Below are positions 32,957-42,440 of a DNA stretch of 64,000 nt, in pieces. The stretch is from Thermodesulfomicrobium sp. WS (GTDB taxonomy: Bacteria > Desulfobacterota > Desulfovibrionia > Desulfovibrionales > Desulfomicrobiaceae), in contig NZ_AP027130.1 of the NCBI RefSeq assembly GCF_027925145.1, positions 2,175,001 through 2,239,000 on the forward strand, read 5' to 3'. Every line of letters begins with the position of its first letter. The stretch's first letter is position 1. The notes beneath the pieces are model-generated. The model worked only from the letters and a program-made list of their open reading frames with translations. It ran no database searches and had not been told where the DNA came from. Made by a program: the position numbers and the translations under genes.

Positions 32957-34294
32957 ATGAAACCAAGCAACATCACCAGATCAGGCAAGCATCGGCCCCC
33001 GCGGCTGGTGCTCCTGGGCCTGGACGGGGTCTCTGTGCGCCTGGTGGAACACCTCGCCGCGAACAGATGCTTCCCGGCCTTTGGCGAGCTGCGCCGCCAC
33101 GCCCGCCCCATGGAGGCGCACCTGCCGGAGCTCTCCCCGGTCAATTGGACGTCTTTTTTCACCGCCGCCCCGCCTGGGGAACACGGCATCTACGGCTTTA
33201 CCGACGTGGACCCGACCACAGGCACGCTCTTCTTTCCCGATGCCCGGCACGTACGCCTGCCCACTCTCTTTGCGCGCCTTGGCGAGGCCGGACTTTTTTC
33301 CAAGGCCCTCAACCTGCCTGCCCTCGCCCCAGTGGCGCCGTGCCGGGCGGTGCTCGTGGCCGGCTTTCCGGCCCAGGATCTCCACCAAGCCGTATGGCCC
33401 ACTCCCCTGGGGAACATTCTCGCAGCGCACGGATACCGCATCGAGGCCGACACCGAGCGCGGGCTGGACGATCCCGGAGGACTTCTGGAAGATTTGCGTA
33501 CTACCCTACGCAAACGCCGCGAGGCCCTCGCTCTCCTGTGGGACGACCTCTCTTGGGACCTCTTGGTGGTGGTCTTCACCCTGGTGGACCGCGTGGGGCA
33601 CTTCCTCTATCCTGCCCTGGTGGAAGAAACGCACCCGTGGCGCGGCCCGTGTCTGGAACTCATCCAGGAACTCGACGAGAGCGTCGGCGAGGTCCTGACG
33701 CGCTTTGCCGATCTTCGCGGGCCCAAGCGTCTCGTCGCCATGGCGGACCACGGATTTACCTCTCTCGTATGCCAGTTCGACCTCAACGCCTGGCTTGCCC
33801 ACCATGGTCTGCTCACCTACCTGCGCCCGCCAGCCGGCCCTTGGGACACCGCCGCGGCCCTTAGCCCTGCCACCGCCGCCTTTGCCCTGGACCCCGGCCG
33901 CATCTATCTGCATACTCGACGCCGCTTCGCCCACGGCAGGCTCTCCGACGCCGAGGCCTTCTCCCGAAAGCAGGAGATCGCCCAGGCCCTCCGCGGCCTC
34001 ACCCACCGCGGCCGCCCGCTCATCCAGGAGGTGTTCTACGGCCAAGATCTCTATGGGGTGCAGGCTGTGGGGCTCGCGCCGGACCTCGTGGTCCTCGCCG
34101 CCCCTGGGGTGGAGCTTCAGGGCAAAATGGGCGGCACCCAGATCGTGGGACCGAGTCCCCGCCAGGGAGTGCACACCGCCCACGACGCCCTCTTTGCCGA
34201 CACCTGGGGTGAAGAAGCCTGCTTCCCCAAAGATGTCGGGCAATTGGTCTTGCGGCACTTTGGTCTGGCCACGCCGCAGCTCTTGTATTGCTAA
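32957..34294 (+). CDS. Alkaline-phosphatase-superfamily phosphodiesterase/nucleotide pyrophosphatase
   Basis: 445 residues. Metal ligand Asp in V-L-L-G-L-D-G-V, the presumed nucleophile Thr in S-P-V-N-W-T-S-F-F-T, G-E-H-G-I-Y-G-F, V-D-R-V-G-H-F and A-D-H-G-F are the metal-binding and catalytic motifs of type I phosphodiesterases. There is no signal peptide, so it acts in the cytoplasm. The substrate cannot be told; relatives in this clan hydrolyse nucleotide or phospholipid-like diesters. It lies 16 bases before the helicase gene. Confidence 0.85.
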   Translation: MKPSNITRSGKHRPPRLVLLGLDGVSVRLVEHLAANRCFPAFGELRRHARPMEAHLPELSPVNWTSFFTAAPPGEHGIYGFTDVDPTTGTLFFPDARHVRLPTLFARLGEAGLFSKALNLPALAPVAPCRAVLVAGFPAQDLHQAVWPTPLGNILAAHGYRIEADTERGLDDPGGLLEDLRTTLRKRREALALLWDDLSWDLLVVVFTLVDRVGHFLYPALVEETHPWRGPCLELIQELDESVGEVLTRFADLRGPKRLVAMADHGFTSLVCQFDLNAWLAHHGLLTYLRPPAGPWDTAAALSPATAAFALDPGRIYLHTRRRFAHGRLSDAEAFSRKQEIAQALRGLTHRGRPLIQEVFYGQDLYGVQAVGLAPDLVVLAAPGVELQGKMGGTQIVGPSPRQGVHTAHDALFADTWGEEACFPKDVGQLVLRHFGLATPQLLYC

Positions 34295-34310
34295 CCCAAG
34301 CCCAAGCGCT

Positions 34311-36398
34311 ATGCCCATCGACTACCACCACGACCTCAACCCTGCCCAATTCCAGGCAGCCACCACCCTGACTGGCCCGCTGCTCGTCATCGCCGGCGCG
34401 GGATCCGGCAAAACCCGTACCGTGGTCTACCGCCTGGCCCGGCTGGTGGAAAGCGGCGTGGAGCCGGGACGCATCGTGCTCCTCACCTTTACGCGCAAGG
34501 CCGCGGCCAACATGCTCCACCGGGCGGCCGACCTCGTGGGCCACGGACTTGCCGCAGTGCGCGGCGGGACATTCCATGCCTTTGCCTACGGCATCCTGCG
34601 CCGCCACGCCGAACGCCTGGGGTATGGACAGGGGATCACCATCCTCGACCACGCCGACATGGAAAGCCTCTTGGCCGAGGCCAAAGAGCGCGCCAATGTC
34701 GCCAGCAAAGACAAGCGCTTTCCCAAGCGCGCAACCATAGCCGCCCTCATCTCCCGCTGCCGCAACAAGGAGATCGCTCTGGAAGAAGCCCTGGCCCAGG
34801 ACTATCACCTGCAGCAATTCCAGGACGACCTCGAGCGCATCTTCGCGGCCTACAGTCAGCTCAAGCGTCACTACGGGGTGATGGACTACGATGACCTGCT
34901 CTTCGAGCTCGAGCGCCTGCTCACCGAGCACGCCGACATCCGCAGCCATCTGGCGCAATCCATCTCGCACGTGATGGTGGACGAGTATCAGGACACCAAC
35001 CGCGTCCAGGCGCGGCTCATCCGCCTCCTCTTCGCGCCCGAAGACCCGGCGCCCAACATCATGGCCGTGGGCGACGACGCCCAGTCCATCTACGCCTTCC
35101 GCGGGGCGGACGTGCGCAACATCCTCGAGTTTCCGCGCAGCTATCCCGGGGCCACCGTGATCAAGCTGGAGCAGAACTACCGCTCCACCCAGCCCATCCT
35201 GGGGCTCGCCAACCACCTGCTCACCGGGTTCCGCAACGCCTACGCCAAGAACCTCTTTTCCCTGCTGGAGGATTCGCGACCGCCGCTATGGGTGCGCACC
35301 CTCACCGACCGCACCCAGGCGGCCCTGGTGCGGGCCTGCATCCAGGAATGGGCAGGAGAAATTCCCCTGACGGAGATCGCGGTGCTCTTCCGGGCCGGCT
35401 ACCAGTCCTACCATGTGGAACTGGAGCTCTCCAAGGCCGGGATCCCCTTTCGCAAGTATGGCGGCATGCGCTTTGCCGAGGCCGCCCACATCAAGGATGT
35501 GCTCGCCTTTTTGCGTGTGGCCGACAACCCTGCCGACGCCCCGGCCTGGCAGCGCCTGCTGGCATTGATCCCCGGCATCGGCCCCAAGAGCGCCGCGCGC
35601 ATCACCAACGCCATTCTCACCGCAGACAGCGCCGCCCTGCACAAAATGACCGCCACCCGCCCCATGCTGGCGGAAGTGCTCGCCCTCACCGACGCCCTGC
35701 GGGACATGGACGCCCCCGCGCCCGCCCTGGAGCGCATCCTCGCCTTCTACCAGCCCGTGCTGCGCGAAACCTATCCCGACGACTACCCCCGCCGCGAGGC
35801 TGGCCTCGAAGAGCTGCTCCACATCGCCCAAGGCTACACCTCCCGGACCGATTTTTTGAGCGATGTCACCCTGGAGACCCCGGAACCTCAAGAGGCCGGC
35901 GACGCGGCCGTGATCCTCTCCACCGTGCATTCCGCCAAGGGCCTCGAGTGGGACGCGGTCATCATCATCGACCTGGTGGAAGACCGCTTCCCCTCGCGCC
36001 ACGCCCTGCTGGACGCCGACGCCCTGGAAGAGGAACGCCGCCTGCTCTACGTAGCCTGTACCCGGGCGCGGCGCCGACTTGCGCTCTTTTCGCCGGAGGC
36101 CGTCACCACCCAGGCAGGCACCATGCCCGCCCGGCCCTGCGCCTTCCTCGAAGACGCCCCGGAAGCCATCCTGGCCCGCACCCGCGAGCGCCTCGCCCCT
36201 GCGCCCACAGCGCCTGAGGCGCCTTCGCTATCCGCCTCGCCTGCAGGCGCCATCCCCAAGGACGGCGGTTTTTGCCGACACAAAATCTTTGGCCGCGGCA
36301 AGATCGTGGCCGTGGTGCCGCCGGACAAGTACCGCATCCTCTTTCCTGGATTCGGCCTCAAACTCATCCTGCAAAACTACGTGGAGATGGAAGCATGA
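34311..36398 (+). CDS. UvrD/PcrA-type superfamily 1 DNA helicase
   Basis: 695 residues from ATG 34311, with all helicase motifs in order: Walker A G-A-G-S-G-K-T, D-E-Y-Q-D-T-N (II), G-D-D-A-Q-S-I-Y-A-F-R-G-A (III), L-E-Q-N-Y-R-S (IV), T-V-H-S-A-K-G-L-E-W-D (V), L-L-Y-V-A-C-T-R-A-R (VI). The C-terminal 50 residues (I-F-G-R-G-K-I-V-A-V, Y-R-I-L-F-P) look like the Tudor-like tail through which UvrD and PcrA touch RNA polymerase. A 3'-5' translocase for repair or replication fork clearance. The stop overlaps the next start (ATGA). Confidence 0.93.
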   Translation: MPIDYHHDLNPAQFQAATTLTGPLLVIAGAGSGKTRTVVYRLARLVESGVEPGRIVLLTFTRKAAANMLHRAADLVGHGLAAVRGGTFHAFAYGILRRHAERLGYGQGITILDHADMESLLAEAKERANVASKDKRFPKRATIAALISRCRNKEIALEEALAQDYHLQQFQDDLERIFAAYSQLKRHYGVMDYDDLLFELERLLTEHADIRSHLAQSISHVMVDEYQDTNRVQARLIRLLFAPEDPAPNIMAVGDDAQSIYAFRGADVRNILEFPRSYPGATVIKLEQNYRSTQPILGLANHLLTGFRNAYAKNLFSLLEDSRPPLWVRTLTDRTQAALVRACIQEWAGEIPLTEIAVLFRAGYQSYHVELELSKAGIPFRKYGGMRFAEAAHIKDVLAFLRVADNPADAPAWQRLLALIPGIGPKSAARITNAILTADSAALHKMTATRPMLAEVLALTDALRDMDAPAPALERILAFYQPVLRETYPDDYPRREAGLEELLHIAQGYTSRTDFLSDVTLETPEPQEAGDAAVILSTVHSAKGLEWDAVIIIDLVEDRFPSRHALLDADALEEERRLLYVACTRARRRLALFSPEAVTTQAGTMPARPCAFLEDAPEAILARTRERLAPAPTAPEAPSLSASPAGAIPKDGGFCRHKIFGRGKIVAVVPPDKYRILFPGFGLKLILQNYVEMEA

Positions 36399-37372
36399 TC
36401 GCGTGCCACCCTGTCGCCACCGTGCGCTCGCCCTACACCAGCCGCGAGCACACCCCACGCGCCGCCGGCCCGGATACCGCTGCGGCCTGGATCGAGCTCT
36501 CCCCCGAAGTGGCCCCCGCCGCCCAGGAGATCACCCCCGGAGACCGGCTCATCCTCCTCACCTGGCTCCACCAGGCAGACCGTACCGTGCTTCGCTGCCA
36601 CCCCATGGCCGATCCGAACATCCCGGAGCGCGGCGTCTTTCTCACCCGCTCTCCAGACCGGCCCAACCCCATCGGCATCCACCCGGTGACCGTGCTCCAG
36701 CGCCACGGGCTGCACATCCTCGTGCATCCCTTGGAAGCCCTGGATGGCACCCCGATCCTGGATATCAAAAACGCCGACCGCCCCGGCCGCCGCGCCTTCG
36801 ACCCTGTCCAGGCCGTCATCGATGTCGGCCGCCGTGGCTGGCAGAGGGGACTTTTTCCCGGAGCCAGCGGCAATATCTCGCTGCGCCTGGACCCCTCCAC
36901 AGTGATGGTGACCGCCAGCGGCCGCGCCAAGGGCTTTCTCGCGCCCGAAGACCTCGCTGTGGTGGACCTTGCCACAGGAACGCCCCGAAGCGGCACTCCG
37001 TCCTCGGAGACCCCGGCCCACCTGGCCGTGTACCAGCAGGTGCCCAAGGCCCGGGCCATCGTCCACACCCACCCGCCACGGCTCACGGCCCTGATGCTCC
37101 AGGGCGGTTCCCCCACGGACCTTCCCCTCTTCGAGACCGAGCGCATCCGCCTGGAAACCGTGCCCGCCCTGCCTCCGGGAAGTCCCCAGCTCGCCACGGC
37201 CGTGGCGCAAGCCGCCCAAGCTGCTGCCGCCGTATTCCTCCAGCAGCACGGGCTGCTGTGCTGGGGGGAGAGCCTCGAGGCGGCCATGGCGCTGACGGAA
37301 GAGCTCGAACACCTGGCGCAGGTGGCCTTGGACGTGCGGCGCGTGCATCCAGCTTTTCCGACAGCACCATGA
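36395..37372 (+). CDS. Fusion of TrmO-like tRNA methyltransferase and class II aldolase domain
   Basis: 325 residues. The N-terminal part (1-137) has the TrmO/YaeB signatures: V-A-T-V-R-S-P-Y near the start, F-L-T-R-S-P-D-R-P-N-P-I-G-I and L-D-G-T-P-I-L-D-I-K. TrmO methylates t6A37 of tRNA. The C-terminal part (about 140-320) is a class II aldolase/epimerase domain (AraD, MtnB type): G-A-S-G-N-I-S-L-R, V-T-A-S-G, P-S-S-E-T-P-A-H, metal histidines in H-T-H-P-P and a third in Q-Q-H-G-L. All expected zinc ligands are there. ATGA overlaps join it to the helicase upstream and the response regulator downstream. I know no reason for the two domains to be joined. Confidence 0.85.
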   Translation: MIACHPVATVRSPYTSREHTPRAAGPDTAAAWIELSPEVAPAAQEITPGDRLILLTWLHQADRTVLRCHPMADPNIPERGVFLTRSPDRPNPIGIHPVTVLQRHGLHILVHPLEALDGTPILDIKNADRPGRRAFDPVQAVIDVGRRGWQRGLFPGASGNISLRLDPSTVMVTASGRAKGFLAPEDLAVVDLATGTPRSGTPSSETPAHLAVYQQVPKARAIVHTHPPRLTALMLQGGSPTDLPLFETERIRLETVPALPPGSPQLATAVAQAAQAAAAVFLQQHGLLCWGESLEAAMALTEELEHLAQVALDVRRVHPAFPTAP

Positions 37373-38175
37373 CGAACGAACCTTCTACTCTCCTGCGCTG
37401 CCTGGTGGCTGACGACGAACCCCCCGCCCGGGACGAACTGGTCTGGGTACTTTCGCGCATCCCCGGCGTGGAGGTGGTCGGCGCCGCGGCCTCGGCCGCC
37501 GAGACCGTGCATCTGGTCCAGTCCACGGCGCCAGACGCCATCTTTCTCGACATCCACATGCCCGGGGCCCATGGTCTGGACCTCTGCCAGACGCTGCGCC
37601 AGCTCCCCCACGCTCCGGCGGTGGTGCTGGTCACGGCCTACAGCCAATTCGCGGTAGCGGCATTTGCAACAGAAGCCGTGGACTACGTGCTCAAACCCTT
37701 TGCCGAAGAGCGCATCGCCCAGGCAGTGGCCCGCATCCGCGCCCGGCGCGGCACTCCGACCTCCACGCCCGACGCCCTGGGGCGCATCCTAGCCGCCTTG
37801 GAGGCCACCCGCCAGGAGATCTGCCGCAGCGGCGCGCGCGTCCCGGTGGAAAGCGGGGGGCGCATCCTGCTGCTTGCCCCGCAGGAGATCCTTTTTTGCC
37901 GCTGCGCGGACAAACGCATCATCATCCACGACCGCGACGGCGCCTACCCGGCCTATGGAGCCGTCTCCCTGGACCGGCTGGAAACCCAGCTTACGCCCTA
38001 CGGATTCTTCCGCGCCCACCGCACCTTTCTCGTCAACCTCCAGCATGTGCGCGCCTACTCCCCGTGGGAGGGCGGCCGCTACGTGCTCGTCATGGACGAC
38101 GAAGCCAAGACCGAAATCACCGTGAGCCGCCTCCAGGCCCAAGAATTCAAACGCCGTCTCCAGGTGCTCACCTAA
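37369..38175 (+). CDS. LytTR-family response regulator
   Basis: 268 residues: receiver domain (10-125) with acidic pocket A-D-D-E, phosphoacceptor Asp in A-I-F-L-D-I-H-M-P and Lys in Y-V-L-K-P-F; then a LytTR DNA-binding domain (about 165-265) with I-L-F-C-R-C-A-D-K-R and F-F-R-A-H-R-T-F-L-V-N. Pairs with the LytS-type kinase that follows. Likely target, by analogy with E. coli BtsSR and YpdAB, is the CstA-like transporter gene at 40055. Confidence 0.95.
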   Translation: MTNEPSTLLRCLVADDEPPARDELVWVLSRIPGVEVVGAAASAAETVHLVQSTAPDAIFLDIHMPGAHGLDLCQTLRQLPHAPAVVLVTAYSQFAVAAFATEAVDYVLKPFAEERIAQAVARIRARRGTPTSTPDALGRILAALEATRQEICRSGARVPVESGGRILLLAPQEILFCRCADKRIIIHDRDGAYPAYGAVSLDRLETQLTPYGFFRAHRTFLVNLQHVRAYSPWEGGRYVLVMDDEAKTEITVSRLQAQEFKRRLQVLT

Positions 38176-38306
38176 AGGAGGCGCCGTTCAGCGACGGTCG
38201 TCCATCCCTGAAGAACGACAGCTCAACCCGCAAAAGCGCCCTTTCGTCCACGCCCCCTTGTTTTCGTCTCCATCATTGCGCACCGATGCGCCATCGGAAG
38301 CACACT

Positions 38307-40058
38307 ATGGACGCCATCCTCACCCTCTTTCCTCGTCTGGCCATGGCTGCCGGGCTCATCGCTTCGGCCGCCTTCGTGGTCTTTTCCTTGGGACCGCTGC
38401 GCCGCCTGGGGCTCAAACCCCATAGCCCACTGTCCACCCTCACCTGGATTGGAGTGTTTGGTGTTTTCGGCATCCTCGGCACCTACGTCGGGGACCCGGT
38501 GCAGCATTCGTATGCCAACCTGCGCGCCATGAGCATCATCACCGCCGGCCTCTTCGGCGGTCCACTCGTGGGTTTGGGTGCTGGCGTGGTGGCCGGGGCG
38601 CACCGCATCCTCATCGATATCGGCGGATTTTCCGCTCTCCCGTGCGCCATCGCCACCATCGTGGAAGGCCTTGGGGCAGGGCTGCTGGCCCGCCGAGGAC
38701 CTCGCCTGAGCGCCGGCCTCGCCATCATTGCCGCCATGGCCGGCGAATCCCTGCACATGGGCTTGGTGCTCATCCTCTCCCGCCCCCTGGATGAAGCCAT
38801 GGCGCTGGTGCGCATCATCGCGGCCCCCATGATCCTGCTCAATGCCGCAGGCGCTGGAGTACTCACCCACCTCATCGCCGTGCTCTTCCAGCTCTGCGAG
38901 CGGCGCGACGCCCATCAGGCCCACACCATCCTCGCCCTGGCCGACCGCACCGTCACCCATCTGCGCCACGGCCTCACCCCTGCCACGGCCGCGGCCACGG
39001 CCCGCATCCTCTGGCAGGAGCTTGGTGTGGCTGCAGTGGCCATCACCGATACCACCTGTGTTCTCGCCCACGTGGGCGAAGGGGCCGACCACCACCGCGT
39101 GCACGAACCCATCCGCACCCAGGCCACCCGCCAGGTGCTCGAAAGCGGTCAGGCCGTGTTCTTGCGCTCGGCAAAAGACATCGGCTGCGATCACCCAGGA
39201 TGCCCGTTTACCGCCGCCATCCTCGTGCCGCTCCAAAAAGGAGAGCATGTGGTGGGGTCCCTCAAACTCTACGGGACCCGGGCCCACCCTTTAGACGCAG
39301 TCTTTTTCCAGCTCACTCAAGGGCTTGGAAGACTCTTTTCCTCCCAGCTCGAACTCGAAGACATCCACCGCAGCCAAGAGCTCCTCGCGCAGGCGGAGAT
39401 CCGACGCCTCCAGGCGCAGATGAATCCCCATTTTCTCTTCAACGCCTTGGGGGCTGTGGCCTCGTTCTGCCGCACCGACCCTGGCCGGGCGCGGGGGCTT
39501 CTCCTTGACCTCTCCCAATATCTGCGGGGCAGCATCGCCGACGATCGCCCGGTTGTGCCACTTTCCGAAGAACTCGAACGCGTCGAAGCCTATCTGGCCA
39601 TCGAACGCGCCCGCTTTGGAGATCGCATCCACACCCAGTTTGCCATTGATCCGGCGTGCCGGGCCTGCCGCATCCCACCACTCGTCATCCAGCCTTTGGT
39701 GGAAAACGCCATCCAGCACGGCCTGCGGCATGTGGAGGCCGGCGGCGTGGTGCGGGTGACCGCCTCCATGGACGACGCTGGCATGCGTATCACCATCGAA
39801 GACAACGGCTGCGGCATGGACGCCGCCACCCTTGCGGCGGTCACCACCCATCGCACGCCCCACCATCTGGGTCTTGCCAACTGCGACGAACGGCTGCGCC
39901 TGCTCTACGGCCCAACATTCGGACTTCGCATCACCAGCCATCCTGGCCAGGGGACCCGCGTGGAGTTCTGCATCCCTATTGGGGACGGCGACTGCCCCGA
40001 AACATTACCGACCGTGCATCATCCCAGGAAAACTACTTTCAAGGAGGTTTTGGTATGA
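38307..40058 (+). CDS. LytS/BtsS-type sensor histidine kinase
   Basis: 583 residues from ATG 38307, six bases after GGAAG. N-terminal 5TM-LYT region (about 8-190, with A-G-L-F-G-G-P-L-V-G-L-G-A-G-V-V-A-G-A-H-R), a GAF-like domain (about 205-345), His kinase domain with the phospho-His in Q-M-N-P-H-F-L-F-N, and GHKL ATPase (N box E-N-A-I-Q-H-G-L-R-H, G1 D-N-G-C-G-M). BtsS of this class senses pyruvate. The stop overlaps the transporter start, so sensor, regulator and transporter form one unit. Confidence 0.93.
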   Translation: MDAILTLFPRLAMAAGLIASAAFVVFSLGPLRRLGLKPHSPLSTLTWIGVFGVFGILGTYVGDPVQHSYANLRAMSIITAGLFGGPLVGLGAGVVAGAHRILIDIGGFSALPCAIATIVEGLGAGLLARRGPRLSAGLAIIAAMAGESLHMGLVLILSRPLDEAMALVRIIAAPMILLNAAGAGVLTHLIAVLFQLCERRDAHQAHTILALADRTVTHLRHGLTPATAAATARILWQELGVAAVAITDTTCVLAHVGEGADHHRVHEPIRTQATRQVLESGQAVFLRSAKDIGCDHPGCPFTAAILVPLQKGEHVVGSLKLYGTRAHPLDAVFFQLTQGLGRLFSSQLELEDIHRSQELLAQAEIRRLQAQMNPHFLFNALGAVASFCRTDPGRARGLLLDLSQYLRGSIADDRPVVPLSEELERVEAYLAIERARFGDRIHTQFAIDPACRACRIPPLVIQPLVENAIQHGLRHVEAGGVVRVTASMDDAGMRITIEDNGCGMDAATLAAVTTHRTPHHLGLANCDERLRLLYGPTFGLRITSHPGQGTRVEFCIPIGDGDCPETLPTVHHPRKTTFKEVLV

Positions 40059-41473
40059 CTGTCTTTTTTGGCTGTATCGCGTTACTGCTCATCGGCTACT
40101 TCACGTATGGGGCCTTTGTGGAAAAGGTCTTCGGCGTGGAGCCGGACCGTCCCACGCCCTGCTGCCAGCTGGCCGACGGCGTGGACTATGTGGAAATGCC
40201 CACCTGGCGGGTATTCTTCATCCAACTTCTCGATATCGCCGGCCTGGGCCCGGTGTTCGGCCCCATCCTCGCAGCCCTGTACGGGCCGGTGGCCTTGGTG
40301 TGGATCGTGCTCGGCTGCATCTTTGCCGGCGCAGTGCACGACTACTTCAGCGGCATGCTCTCCGTGCGGGACCGGGGGGCAAGCATTCCGGAGGTGGTGG
40401 GCAACTACCTGGGCATGACCGCCCGGCAGGTCATGCGGCTGTTCTCCGTCATTCTGCTCCTCTTGGTGGGCGTGGTCTTCATCCTCGGCCCGGCCAAGCT
40501 CTTGGCCAACATGAGCGGCATGAACGTGCAGCTCTGGGTGGCCGTCATCTTTGTCTACTACTTCCTGGCCACCGTCCTGCCTATCGATAAAATCATCGGT
40601 CAGCTCTACCCCATCTTCGGCGCCCTGCTCCTCTTCATGAGCGTCGGCGTCATGGGCGGGCTCGTGTACCATGGCTATACCATCCTGCCCAACCTCGATG
40701 TCATGACCAACATCCATCCCGAAGGGTTGCCCATCTGGCCGCTCATCTTCATCACCTTGTCCTGCGGCGCCATCTCGGGCTTCCACTCCACCCAGTCGCC
40801 GCTCATGGCCCGCTGCATCCAGAACGAACGCCACGGCCGCCTGGTGTTCTACGGGGCCATGATCGTGGAAGGCATCATCGCCCTCATCTGGGCCACGGCC
40901 GGCATGAGCTTCTATGCCGACGCCCCGGCCCTGCAGGCAGTCATCAAGAGCGGCACTCCCTCCCTGGTGGTGAAGGAAGTCTGCACCACCCTGCTCGGCT
41001 CTGTGGGCGGAGCCTTGGCTATCCTCGGCGTGGTGGTGCTGCCCATCACCTCCGGGGACACCGCCTTCCGCGCCACCCGGCTCATCATCGCCGAGACCTT
41101 GGGCATGGAGCAAAAGGCCATTGGCAAGCGCCTCGCCTTGGCCCTGCCCCTCTTTGCCATCGCCTTCATCCTCACGCAGGTGAATTTCGACATCATCTGG
41201 CGCTACTTCGGTTGGGCCAACCAGATGCTCTCCATGCTCATGCTTTGGGCCGCGGCCTGCTATTTGGCGCAGCAGAAGAAGTTCCACTGGATCTGCTCGC
41301 TGCCGGCCACCTTCATGAGCGCGGTGGACGCCTCCTTCATTTTGCAGGCCAAGATCGGCTTCAACCTGCCTGCGGACATCTCCAACATGGCCGGTGTCGG
41401 CATCGCCCTCGCCCTCTTCGCCATCTTCCTCGTGTACGCCAACCGTCAGCGCTGCTGCCAAACCCCGGCCTAA
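40055..41473 (+). CDS. CstA-family carbon starvation/pyruvate transporter
   Basis: 472 residues with a strong AAGGAGG site before ATG 40055. Many membrane helices and CstA signatures: G-P-V-F-G-P-I-L-A-A-L-Y-G, H-D-Y-F-S-G-M-L-S-V-R, G-A-I-S-G-F-H-S-T-Q-S-P and I-T-S-G-D-T-A-F-R. E. coli CstA and BtsT (about 700 residues) are peptide/pyruvate carriers; this one lacks their C-terminal extension. Coupled to a LytS/LytTR pair, it is most likely a pyruvate-type importer under substrate control. Confidence 0.9.
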   Translation: MTVFFGCIALLLIGYFTYGAFVEKVFGVEPDRPTPCCQLADGVDYVEMPTWRVFFIQLLDIAGLGPVFGPILAALYGPVALVWIVLGCIFAGAVHDYFSGMLSVRDRGASIPEVVGNYLGMTARQVMRLFSVILLLLVGVVFILGPAKLLANMSGMNVQLWVAVIFVYYFLATVLPIDKIIGQLYPIFGALLLFMSVGVMGGLVYHGYTILPNLDVMTNIHPEGLPIWPLIFITLSCGAISGFHSTQSPLMARCIQNERHGRLVFYGAMIVEGIIALIWATAGMSFYADAPALQAVIKSGTPSLVVKEVCTTLLGSVGGALAILGVVVLPITSGDTAFRATRLIIAETLGMEQKAIGKRLALALPLFAIAFILTQVNFDIIWRYFGWANQMLSMLMLWAAACYLAQQKKFHWICSLPATFMSAVDASFILQAKIGFNLPADISNMAGVGIALALFAIFLVYANRQRCCQTPA

Positions 41474-41490
41474 CGCATACGCCGCTCTCG

Positions 41491-41528
41491 AAAAAAGCCC
41501 TGGAGCACACGGCCCCAGGGCTTTTTTT
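41491..41528. terminator. Bidirectional intrinsic terminator between cstA-like and suhB genes
   Basis: AAAAAAGCCCTGG and its complement CCAGGGCTTTTTTT form a stem with A and T tracts on either side, so it can end transcription from both convergent genes. Confidence 0.93.
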
Positions 41529-41541
41529 GGACTTCAGGCGT

Positions 41542-42324
41542 TCACGCTCCCCCGCCTGCCACCAGAGATACGAGCTCGGCATGCACCCGGCCATTGGTGG
41601 CCACAATCCATGGGGCCTCAAAACAGAAGGGCGCCCCCGCGGCGTCGGTCACCCGGCCGCCGGCCTCCTCCACCAAGAGCCAGCCCGCGGCCACATCCCA
41701 CGGTTTGAGCCCGGCCTCGTAGAACCCCTCGAAGCGGCCGCAAGCCACATACGCCAAGTCCGTGGCCGCTGACCCCAAACGCCGGATGCCCTGGCAGCGG
41801 GGGAGCACCCGGCCCAGGACCTGAATGTGCGCCTGCACCTGCTCGGCCACGGTGTAGGGGAACCCCGTGGCCACCAGGGAATGCTCCAGGCGGCCGGTCG
41901 CGCTCACCGTGATACGGGTCTGCCCCAAGTATGCCCCGCCGCCGGCGACCGCCCAAAAGAGTTCGTCCAACACCGGCAGATACACCACGCCAAAGACCGG
42001 CCGTCCCCCCTGCCACAAGGCCACGGACACCGCCACGTGCTGGAGTCCGTGGGCATAATTGGTGGTGCCATCCACGGGGTCCACGATCCAGCAGGTCTGC
42101 TGCGGGAGCGCGCCGCTGGCCGATTCCTCGCCATAGAAGTCGGCCTCGGGAAGGATGCGCCCAAGGCTCTCCCGCAGCGCAGCCTCCACCGCCTCATCCG
42201 TCTCGGTCACCAAGTCGATGGGCCCCTTGAAGCGCACCGATTTGGTCGCGCCGATGCCCTGGCGAATCCGCTCTCCTGCCGCACGCACCGCGGCCAAGGC
42301 CGCATCAACCCATTTTTCCCGCAT
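41542..42324 (-). CDS. suhB: Inositol-1-monophosphatase family protein (SuhB-like)
   Basis: 260 residues from ATG 42324, behind GGGAGG. Metal-binding motifs: Y-G-E-E-S, W-I-V-D-P-V-D-G-T-T-N-Y (diagnostic), and K-P-W-D-V-A-A-G with the last catalytic Asp. Hydrolyses inositol phosphates or related sugar phosphates; E. coli SuhB also joins rRNA antitermination complexes. Convergent with the transporter and divergent from the LUD gene. Confidence 0.93.
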   Translation of the reverse strand: MREKWVDAALAAVRAAGERIRQGIGATKSVRFKGPIDLVTETDEAVEAALRESLGRILPEADFYGEESASGALPQQTCWIVDPVDGTTNYAHGLQHVAVSVALWQGGRPVFGVVYLPVLDELFWAVAGGGAYLGQTRITVSATGRLEHSLVATGFPYTVAEQVQAHIQVLGRVLPRCQGIRRLGSAATDLAYVACGRFEGFYEAGLKPWDVAAGWLLVEEAGGRVTDAAGAPFCFEAPWIVATNGRVHAELVSLVAGGGA

Positions 42325-42440
42325 TCCATCCTCCCTCGCATGCCAAAGGCCGAAAGGAATCAACCTCTGGCGGATTTTTCCCTTGCGTATCCACGACCTC
42401 CGGGGCAAAGTTCCATCACGTGCACAATTGAGGAGGCCCT

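Noticed and set aside
37896..38306. A longer N-terminus for the LytS-type kinase
   Set aside because: The extension is antisense-like Pro/Arg-rich sequence overlapping the response regulator in another frame; ATG 38307 has a ribosome site and starts just before the first membrane helix.
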